A DNA stretch of 64,000 bases from NCBI GenBank assembly GCA_035772405.1, contig JAYKKM010000437.1, positions 8,650,501-8,714,500 of the forward strand. Reading direction: 5' to 3'. The notes under the pieces were generated by a model that made no database searches, had not been told where the DNA came from, and saw nothing but the letters and a program-made list of their open reading frames with translations. Source of the stretch: Chrysogorgia sp. JL179-B06 (taxonomy: Eukaryota; Cnidaria; Anthozoa; Scleralcyonacea; Chrysogorgiidae). Below, piece after piece: positions 56,800 through 64,000 of the stretch. A program made the position numbers and the translations under genes. The stretch's first letter is position 1, and each line of letters starts with the position of its first letter.

Positions 56800-59300
56800 T
56801 TTTATTACCCATCTTTAGTATAAAAATACAATGGATTTACATAATTAGAGTCTCATAAATAAATAGCTAGTACTTAGCTTACAATATAGAATATTATATA
56901 AAATATTAAAACAATTTTGTTCTCGTCTATTTAAAATTATGTTATAAAAATGGTAAGCATTAGCGAGAGTTTCTATATTTCAGAGAAATTGCTCTTGGAA
57001 TGAAAGAAAGTTCATGTCTTTTGGTGCGCGAAAAGATAGGAGGCCGGCCACTATCAGTCCTTAGGTCGTATAAGTGTGTTCTTGGTAAAGGTAATAATTT
57101 ATTGCATGGATGGCTTGTATCACTTTGGATTCGTTGGAGTTCACGGATAGTGAGATCGTCCCGTCTATGCTTTAGGCTTTGTAAGTGGTCACGGGGTAGA
57201 CCTAGAATTCTCAGGCTCTAGTTTGGATGTTTTCTACTTCATCTTCTAGGTATTGCGGGATTCCACTCCATATCGGTGCTGCGTACTCTAGTATAGGTCT
57301 AATTTTAGTTTTGGTAGCACGTAATGCCGACATCTGTTGGTAAGTTTGCTCTGCGACATTCTCTCAAGCAGAAGAGTAGTTTGTTGGCTTTCTTGGTCAT
57401 CTTTTCAATATGGCAATTCCATTTCAGATTCTTTTGGTGCCATATGCCCAACAATTTAAACGAACTCACTCTTTCTATTTCTTCATCGCCAATAAAAAGG
57501 GAAGGTGGTTCTGGGATTGAATTTCTGAAGCAGATCCACATGTCTTTTGTCTTTTTTGGGTTTAACATCATTTTGTTTCTAGCAGCCCAACTGTGCATTG
57601 CTTCGAGAACCTCTTGCATGTGGCTTGGTGATCCCATATGAACAACTTCATCCTGGGTGCAATCGTCCGCATACTTGCATGTATTGATTTGAAGATGGTT
57701 AGGGACCGAACTTTCGAGGTCATTTATGTGTACGTTGAATAGCGTGGGCGAGATAACGGAGCCTTGGGGGACGCCAGTAGGAGATGGCTTAACTGATGAT
57801 AAAGTACCCCCCAGGTTTACCTGTTGGGTCCTGCCTTCCAAAAAGCTCCGCGTCCACATCCAAAAGCCTTTTGTCACATTTAGTTCAGCAAGCTTAGTTA
57901 AAAGGATCCCATGATCCACAAGATCAAAAGCCTTTCGAAAGTCGATAAACAATGCATGAATGCCATTCTTGCCATCACGCGAATTGTCTGTATTGTTGAA
58001 CCAGTTCTGGGAGATAGTTGCCAGCGCAGACACCGTTGACCGTTTACTGGTGAAGGCATGTTGGTTGTTATCAATCTTTTCAAAAACAGAGCTGTTTAGG
58101 TTTAGCTGCAACTTTTCGAGAAACTTTAGCTAATTGAGGAAGTACGGAAATCTGACGAAAGTCGTTTTCAACATCGTTAGGAGGATAGACCTTAGGTACT
58201 GGAGTAATCAATGCATGTTTGTATGGTGTTGGGTATTTGAATTGCGTAATACTGCTACATATAATATGGTGGACCACAGGTGCTAGTTCTTCGCAAAATC
58301 TCTTTAATAACCAGGCAGGGATCTTGTCGCACCCGGTAGCTTTCCTAGGATTTAGTTGTCTGAGAGAAGTCTTGACTTGACCGATTGTAGGTGTAAGGGG
58401 AGTTTCCTCCTTCAGAAGATGTGCTATCTCAGAGAGACTTGGAATTTCGGTTGGGGGGAGATTCTGCCATGGCCTGGTAAAGATTTCCTGTAGTAACTCC
58501 GCAGTGTTAGCTGCTGCATCTTGTGATGGGCTCGTAGTGTTACCGTCTTCTGCTCCGGTTAGTTGATATATCGCCTTGTACCATTTCGCTGGATTATGTT
58601 TACGGAAACCTTCAGCCTTCGATCGATAGTATTGGGCTTTCGCCTTATTTACTAGTACGGATACTTTATTACACAGGTGGTTATATTTTATTGAGTCTCC
58701 TTTTAGTAAAAGCTCTCTGCCTGGATTTGATTTCTTGTTTAATGTGTAATGTCATCCATGGCTTGTCCGAGGCATGAACACGTTATAGTACGTTCGGGAA
58801 TTGTATCATCAAGCATACGTACTATGATTTCGGTAAACGCACTAACTTTGTCGTCAACATCGTGAGCATAGAAAACAGACATCCATGCCTCGAGGTTTAA
58901 CTTTAGGCCGAGCGATATTAGATTACCAGGCTTCAACAGGCGTACTCTACGTGAAGATGGTTTAACTTTCTGTCTCACTTTAGGAAGTAGTAGTAAACAC
59001 TGATGGTCAGATCTGCCAACAGGGGGTAGGTGCAGGACATCAGTGTACAACTCAGACATGTTCGTAAGTATTTGATCTAGGGTATTACTACCCCTCGTGG
59101 GCGCTCTCACGGATTTCTTTAGATTGAAACGCCTGCACAGCTGATTAAGGTTCATTTGGTTGAAATCTCCAGTGATTATTATACCAGCCGACGGATGATC
59201 ATGCAGTATGGAGTCGAGTCCTCTAGTGATATATTCAGTCATTTCTCCTTCAGCTTCTACAGTCTGTCCTGGTGGATAATAGATGCACCAGGACAGACTG
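56800..59300 (-). pseudogene. LINE (CR1-like) with apurinic endonuclease tail and reverse transcriptase, frameshifted
   Basis: Minus strand from about 59300: endonuclease C-terminal part (IIITGDFNQMNLNQLCRRFN, LDQILTNMSELY, LPPVGRSDHQCLLLLP), then a linker, ALITPVPKVYP, and RT motifs ALFIDFRKAFDLVDHGILL (A), SPTGVPQGSVISPTLFNVHI (B), CKYADDCTQDE (C) and FKLLGIWHQKNLKWNCHIEK. After DVGITCYQ a frame change leads to IRPILEYAAPIWSGIPQYLE and TRALRILGLPR-like sequence, ending near 56990. Frame breaks are near 58735, 58100, 57310 and 57225. The 5' third is missing. Clade between CR1 and related LINEs is uncertain. Confidence 0.87.
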
Positions 59301-59319
59301 TAGACAGTCCTTTATTTCA

Positions 59320-59362
59320 CCTTTATATATATATACAGTATATATAAAGGTGAAATAAAGGA
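59320..59362. repeat. Inverted repeat around (TA)n
   Basis: CTTTATTTCACCTTTATATA and its inverse TATATAAAGGTGAAATAAAG meet at a TACAG centre. Confidence 0.85.
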
Positions 59363-59384
59363 GACGAAGGTTTTCACTTACGCA

Positions 59385-59460
59385 TTTTTATTACTGGTCA
59401 GTTTCGTGCACACGGTGCTGCACTCATCAGTTTCGTGCACACGGTGCCGCACTCATCATA
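59385..59460 (-). ncRNA. Two tandem hammerhead cores, minus strand
   Basis: The minus strand reads (A)TGATGA-GTGC...GCAC-GAAAC then CTGATGA-GTGCA-GCACCGTG-TGCAC-GAAAC. The second core is followed by the stem III palindrome ACTG-AC-CAGT and a GTA site (cut after 59392). Stem I is not seen because the 29-bp core is duplicated in its place. The upstream copy has A instead of the first C. Confidence 0.65.
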
Positions 59461-59477
59461 TATATATATATATATAC

Positions 59478-59659
59478 TAAAACGAATGTGATGTTGTTCA
59501 CGGAACGTTGAAAGTGCTCAATACCATAAAGGTAGAGCGAATATATAGTGAAAGTGGTCTTATACCTCAAAATGATAAAAGCCGCAACTGTCAAGCCTGA
59601 AGATCGCCTTGCGTGAAACTGACAGTTGCGGCTTTTATCATTTTGAGGTAAGACCACTT

Positions 59660-59670
<11 letters not shown>
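59478..59670. repeat. Ribozyme palindrome with hammerhead core
   Basis: CTCAAAATGATAAAAGCCGC.AACTGTCA (59566-59593) and its inverse (59619-59646) surround, on the plus strand, CTGAAGA (59597-59603), TCGC-CTT-GCGT and GAAAC (59615-59619). The minus strand downstream (59544-59500) carries the GCTCTACC...GGTATTGAGCAC hairpin. TA repeats flank both sides. Confidence 0.75.

Positions 59671-59671
<1 letters not shown>

Positions 59672-59711
<40 letters not shown>
59672..59711. repeat. (TA)n microsatellite
   Basis: About 40 bp of TA between two ribozyme palindromes. Confidence 0.9.
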
Positions 59712-59712
<1 letters not shown>

Positions 59713-59719
59713 GTGTAGG

Positions 59720-60100
<381 letters not shown>

Positions 60101-60103
60101 GTT

Positions 60104-60255
60104 ATAAACTTTAAAATGATTGTTTGCTACTCCGAGTTTCACGCCGGGGCGATCTTGTACCCCGTTCTTGTACCCCGGCGTGAAACTCGGAGTAGCAAAC
60201 AATCATTTTAAAGTTTATAACTGTATCCGCTCTATCACTTAAGATATTGAGCACT
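60104..60255. repeat. Ribozyme-derived palindrome plus hairpin
   Basis: AAACTTTAAAATGATTGTTT.GCTACTCCGAGTTTCACGCC on the left and its inverse on the right (60167-60217). The right arm reads GGCGTGAAACTCGGAGTAGC, the 3' half of a hammerhead with stem III ACTC-G-GAGT and GTA. The CTGANGA box is lost. The hairpin GCTCTATC...GATATTGAGCACTC (60229-60256) follows. Confidence 0.75.
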
Positions 60256-60292
60256 CTTAGACAATTGCAAACAATCCAGTTCTTTATTTACT

Positions 60293-60294
<2 letters not shown>

Positions 60295-60357
<63 letters not shown>
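60295..60357. repeat. (TA)n microsatellite
   Basis: About 63 bp of TA at the left edge of the 280-bp tandem array. Confidence 0.95.
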
Positions 60358-60360
<3 letters not shown>

Positions 60361-60435
60361 CCGCTGTTTGTACCACAAGCGGTTGTCACCGGCAATCGTT
60401 TGTGTATAATTAGTTCTCATGCCCATATCTAGATC

Positions 60436-60494
60436 GTACCAAGCTACACTGATGAGCTGTGGAACAGCGAAACACGTGTCTGTAGATATTGTAC
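60436..60494 (+). ncRNA. Type I hammerhead ribozyme, array unit 1
   Basis: Stem I CTACA (60444-60448)/TGTAG (60481-60485) and GTAC/GTAC around an internal loop. CTGATGA 60449-60455, stem II GCTG-TGGAA-CAGC, GAAA 60469-60472, stem III palindrome ACACGTGT, cleavage residue C at 60480 (GTC site). All core positions are canonical. Confidence 0.92.
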
Positions 60495-60500
60495 TATTAC

Positions 60501-60532
60501 GCTCGTTCACTTCGGTGTTGTTGAGCACTCTG
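60501..60532 (+). ncRNA. Post-ribozyme hairpin, array unit 1
   Basis: GCTCGTTCACTTCGGTGTTGTTGAGCACTC-type element (GCTC 60501-60504, GAGC 60523-60526, then ACTC), 20 nt after the cut. Confidence 0.7.
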
Positions 60533-60715
60533 TGAAGTTGGTGTAGGTGTCCTTTAGCGATAATGCAACGCCCACTACCCTTGTGGTAGTTTGAGCACTC
60601 TGGCCCTACACCGCTTCACGCTCTCTGGATGTGCGCATGACCACTGTTTGTACCACAAGCGGTTGTCACCGGCAATCGTTTGTGTTTAATTAGTTCTCAT
60701 GCCCATATCTAGATC

Positions 60716-60774
60716 GTACCAAGCTATACTGATGAGCTGTGGAACAGCGAAACACGTGTCTGTAGATATTGTAC
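60716..60774 (+). ncRNA. Type I hammerhead ribozyme, array unit 2
   Basis: Same as unit 1 except CTATA in stem I, which still pairs with TGTAG through one G-U. Predicted cut after 60760. The hairpin follows at 60781-60806. Confidence 0.92.
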
Positions 60775-61015
60775 TATTACGCTCCTTCACTTCGGTGTTG
60801 TTGAGCACTCTGTGAAGGTGGTGTAGGTGTCCTTTAGCGATAATGCAACGCCCACTACCCTTGTGGTAGTTTGAGCACTCTGGCCCTACACCGCTTCACG
60901 CTCTCTGGATGTGCGCATGCAGACCGCTGTTTGTACCACAAGCGGTTGTCACCGGCAATCGTTTGTGTATAATTAGTTCTCATGCCCATATCTAGATCGT
61001 ACCAAGCTACACTGA

Positions 61016-61017
<2 letters not shown>

Positions 61018-61080
<63 letters not shown>
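61018..61080. repeat. (TA)n microsatellite cutting the third array unit
   Basis: TA tract beginning directly after CTGATG of unit 3, so the ribozyme core itself is the break point. Confidence 0.93.
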
Positions 61081-61124
61081 TAGCTATATATACATATATA
61101 GTATACGCGTCTAAAGTCAAAATC

Positions 61125-61230
61125 GTCCCCTCAACTACTTAGAAGACGATGAAGAGTTATCGGTACTCACGTCAAACTCCATCCTGCACATCAACCCGGC
61201 GAATCATCTAACAGACTTTTTCTAACAGAC
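61125..61230 (+). pseudogene. Possible LTR-retrotransposon integrase C-terminal fragment
   Basis: A short frame YLEDDEELSVLTSNSILHIN then PANHLTDFF and stop. It resembles the RPLTY-(V)EDD...LTPN.L stretch near the end of BEL/Pao-type integrases. It is only about 33 residues, so the assignment is tentative. Confidence 0.3.
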
Positions 61231-62059
61231 TTTTTCTGGAAATCTTTCCAACGCCATTAATATCGACTTAAATTAATTTGAGAGTGACATACGAACCAGA
61301 CTAAGCTATAATACAGTTTATTAAATTATTTTGGCTGCTATTTAAAGCCATCAAATAATCTTAACGAAACAAGTCAGCCCGGCAACCGAATATAAACACC
61401 CCCTTTGAAGCGCACCATGTAATACAGAAATACCTCATGAGGAAGTGACCTAAATTATCTATAAAATGTAATTGAGCGATTTGGAACAGATGGACTCGTT
61501 AATATATGTTTGAAGCGTCGTGAACAATGCCATTTAACTGGGATAAATCAAACTCTTCATCCAATCCTGGAGATAGGTCATCGTCAAGAAAAATCAGTAA
61601 AGTTTGGAAGGTAGCGATGGTCAACCAGCAAATCATGGGGAGAGATGGCGCGGTAATAGCAGCTATATAAGCTGAAAACTGCGAAAGGTTATATATAGAA
61701 CGAGCCATTCAACACCTTTTAGAGTTGACCAGCTGTAACCGAACATCCTACCAGAGTACAGACCAAGACCGCGAAGCGAGATGCTGCAGCCGCGGCAGGT
61801 TCTCAGTAGAAATTCAAGAAATTGCCAGACAACAGCAGAATGAAGGATTTACAGTTATACAAGTGCAGGAACATTGAACTAAAACCCTTTTTAAATTGTT
61901 TGTATTTTAGTTTTGGTTATAAGTACTATATCAATTGATTGACACAGTCCTAGGGTACACCTATAGAGTACACGTGTGTATCTCAGCTGAGAATATACAC
62001 ATGGTGGGAGTGTGTTGGAGACTGGGCCTGCATAGGAAATAGATAGCGCGACTGGATAT
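61231..62059. other. No gene supported
   Basis: Moderate composition, short frames only. TTTTTCTAACAGACTTTTTC is a small direct repeat at about 61215. No family recognised. Confidence 0.35.
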
Positions 62060-63135
62060 TTGAGCCAAGTTTATTATGAATGAAACTTTTTTTTAAATGA
62101 GAGAAAGATTGTGTGTGTGAGAAGAAATAAGTTATAGTTTTTTTTTGGAGTACAGTCTTTTAATAGCATTTTCATTTAATAGAATAGTGAATGTGATGTA
62201 GATTAATTATAGCAATCATCTATAGTGCATGTATGTACATGTATCTGCATGCATATGTACGTTTTTAATTATATTTCAGCCAAGCAGATCTGCAGATCAT
62301 GAATTTTTAATAGATTTACAAACTTGTGTCATGTTTCCTAGCAATTAGTATATACCTGTTTTCCAAACATGAACGATATTTCCCATATATGGTCCATTCC
62401 TATAAGTTGTGGTTAACAAACAGAAGTGCAAATACGCGATTATATAGTGAACGCAGTCGTCAACGAGCATTTGCAAGGGTTTTATTTTGGAGCCGTACAT
62501 TACAAGTATACTATAAAGAATTGGAAATGATATATTGCCGAAATTGTAGCTTCATATTTTACAAGGTTAGTACCAATTCAACTATGCAGCAAATACTTAA
62601 TAATTATTGTACGAAGTTGAGTAATTAAATTCAGTGAATTGTCAGTGGCGAGCAGATGTGGAAGGCGGGGCAAATAATTTGTCTGCGAGACACTAATAAA
62701 TCATGACATCTTGCGATAACCGAGTTATTAATTTAACTGATGTAACGACTAATTCATCGCCAATCAGAGTGATTGTGCGGAAAATAACTAGTGAATAATA
62801 TAATCTATTTTGCTGAGTTCTTGAAAACGTTATACTGAATTCAATATGGATTAGTACTAAAAACAGATACCGATGTATAAAAACTCTGTTGCCTTTCGGA
62901 ATTTATGGTGATTGATATTCCAAGCTTATGAGAACTCGCGACAATATTGACGTTGCCCTATAAGACTTCTAGTTTAATCCGCTAGGCTGTGAACACAGCA
63001 ATTAATTTTATGCCGTGTCAATTGTGGATTTAAGAAAGATACTCGTGCTATTTCGCGTACGCGCAATATACTATCTCACAGACTGCCTCCATAATATATC
63101 GCAAAAATGAACTTCGATATTCCCATTTATTTATT
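62060..63135. repeat. Duplicated non-coding block, copy 3
   Basis: Matches 7140-8180 and 9000-10350, for example GATGTAGATTAATTATAGCA, GTCATGTTTCCTAGCAATTA and GCGTACGCGCAATATACTAT. It continues with ATCGCAAAAATGAACTTCGA, the empty site of the 10351-10866 insertion. It leads to the duplicated exon at 63453. Confidence 0.87.
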
Positions 63136-63452
63136 GTAATAAAATAGGATAGATGTGACACAAATGAGGTGTTCACCCATATATTACACAAATTCTCACA
63201 CTATTCACAATCTCTATCTACTCCTACTGTTGGTATACACCACACATGTATTTCGTATCCAAATGGGAACACCCGTTTTAAGTGTCAAATTTACGTCACC
63301 CGTTTTTAATTATAAAACACGTCATCCAACTCAGAGCCCCATGCCGTATCTGAATTTACTCCAGTCGATTGTCAAAACATCCTACTTATTACCATTTTAA
63401 CACCGGTGCAGGTCCCACCACCTATCTTTTTATCAAAATGTTTGTTTTCTAG

Positions 63453-63528
63453 ATGTTTACAATTATTCCAAATATCGTTGTATCAACTATGGCTATCTGT
63501 TTTTATTTTGATCTCGTTCGAAGCTCTG
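63453..63528 (+). pseudogene. Second copy of the PAN/EGF gene's first exon, interrupted
   Basis: ATG 63453 opens MFTIIPNIVVSTMAICFYFD then LVRSS, 22 of 25 residues like the exon at 19734, with the same TTTGTTTTCTAG before it. The frame is cut at 63529 by a CACTA-like end. Whether the gene resumes beyond the window is unknown. Confidence 0.8.
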
Positions 63529-64000
63529 CACTCTAAAAAAGGGTGTGTTAGAAAACACACCAAGGTGTGTTAGAAAACACACCAAGGTGTGTTAATTTAA
63601 CACACCTTTTGACAATTATTTTAAAAAACACACCTTGGTGTGTTCATTAACGCACCTTGGTGTGTTCATTAACACACCTAGTTGTGTTCATTAACACACC
63701 TAGGTGTGTTAACTAACGCACCTTTAGTTAACACACCTTTAGATTACACACCTTTTCGCAACCAAATGTGTGTAATTTAACACACCTTTGAAAGAAAACA
63801 CACCTTTTGCAATAACACACCTTTTACATTAACACACCTTTTGAAATATAACACACCTTTTTGATAACACACTTTACTCATAACACACCTTTTTGATAAC
63901 ACACCTTTTTGATAACACACCTTTCTAAATAATACACCCTCCAAAATAACACACCTTTCAAATAACACACCTTTTGATAAACACACCTTTTGATTAACAC
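63529..64000 (+). mobile_element. CACTA-like element, left end and subterminal array (runs off the window)
   Basis: Starts CACTCTAAAAAAGGGTGTGT and continues as a dense array of GGTGTGTT/AACACACC units (about 35) to the window end, first in palindromic pairs, then mostly AACACACCTTTT direct repeats. The structure parallels the 13148 element, but the unit sequence differs, so it is a separate family. Confidence 0.72.

Larger units (their letters stand above)
60359..61017 (+). mobile_element. Retrozyme-like tandem array of about 280-bp hammerhead units
   Basis: Unit 1 60359-60638 (280 bp), unit 2 60639-60921 (283 bp) and partial unit 3 60922-61017, more than 95% alike by eye. Each full unit has a type I hammerhead, the GCTC...TTGTTGAGCACTC hairpin and a second TTTGAGCACTC about 70 nt later. 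Further pairs are GGTGTAGG/CCTACACC, ACTACC/GGTAGT and CCGCTGTTTGT/ACAAGCGG. There is no open frame. Successive cuts at 60480 and 60760 would release a 280-nt RNA. (TA)n borders both sides. The layout matches metazoan retrozymes. Confidence 0.88.

Noticed and set aside
59247..59295. Perfect hairpin CTACAGTCTGTCCTGGTG as a transposon end
   Set aside because: One arm is within LINE coding sequence and there are no target duplications; it probably marks the 5' truncation point of the LINE, a common inversion product.

Overview
This 64 kb window looks like AT-rich animal DNA, most likely from a cnidarian and plausibly an anthozoan. It has split genes with consensus splice sites and a PAN/EGF/fibrinogen-like secreted protein of a kind common in corals and sea anemones. 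It also has long TA microsatellites and a metazoan mix of transposons: Penelope-like, R4/Dong, CR1-like LINE, Harbinger, hAT, CACTA, Tigger, TTAA-target and possibly Crypton. The assignment is inference; no single-copy marker gene is present to fix the species.

Only two host-type genes are visible. (1) 515-2451 (-): a three-exon RecQ-like helicase with two in-frame stops and one frameshift, read as a pseudogene. (2) A gene whose signal-peptide/PAN-like exon (19734-20078) and EGF plus C-terminal-domain exon (28940-29752) splice in phase 0 across a roughly 9 kb intron full of transposons. Its upstream region and first exon are duplicated at 62.1-63.5 kb, and there a CACTA-like element has inserted into the duplicated exon.

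Layout: 3.3-4.8 kb R4/Dong element in a (TAA)n target; 5.2-6.6 kb tRNA-derived SINEs and palindromic repeats; 7.0-10.9 kb duplicated non-coding block with a Tc1/mariner-like insertion; 13.1-19.3 kb CACTA-like element holding a Harbinger-like element that itself holds a hAT element; 21.5-24.5 kb decayed Harbinger with both genes; 24.5-27.1 kb Penelope fragments with a hammerhead ribozyme; 29.9-30.8 kb nested MITEs; 33.4-34.3 kb hAT; 34.8-41.9 kb a Crypton-like repeat family in opposed copies, one interrupted by a 3.5 kb TTAA-target element; 42.85-46.3 kb Tigger-like element carrying a divergent HIRAN-domain gene; 46.3-49.7 kb LINE, hAT and a MITE cluster; 49.8-56.8 kb Penelope-like elements including two head-to-tail copies; 56.8-59.3 kb LINE; 59.3-61.1 kb hammerhead palindromes between TA repeats and a tandem array of 280-bp units; 62-64 kb the duplicated gene start.

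The most interesting system is a network of self-cleaving RNAs. At least eight recognisable hammerhead cores lie at 21.1, 26.9, 51.5, 54.3, 56.6, 59.4-59.9, 60.4 and 60.7 kb. Most sit at ends of Penelope-like units and are followed 20-40 nt downstream by a conserved hairpin ending in GAGC(A/G)CTC. The 60.4-61.0 kb array repeats this ribozyme-hairpin block without any coding region, which is the arrangement expected of a retrozyme-like satellite that would yield about 280-nt circular RNAs. Hammerheads in Penelope elements and animal retrozymes are known. Finding autonomous copies, head-to-head ribozyme palindromes and the tandem satellite together within 10 kb, almost all bordered by TA repeats, is what merits study.
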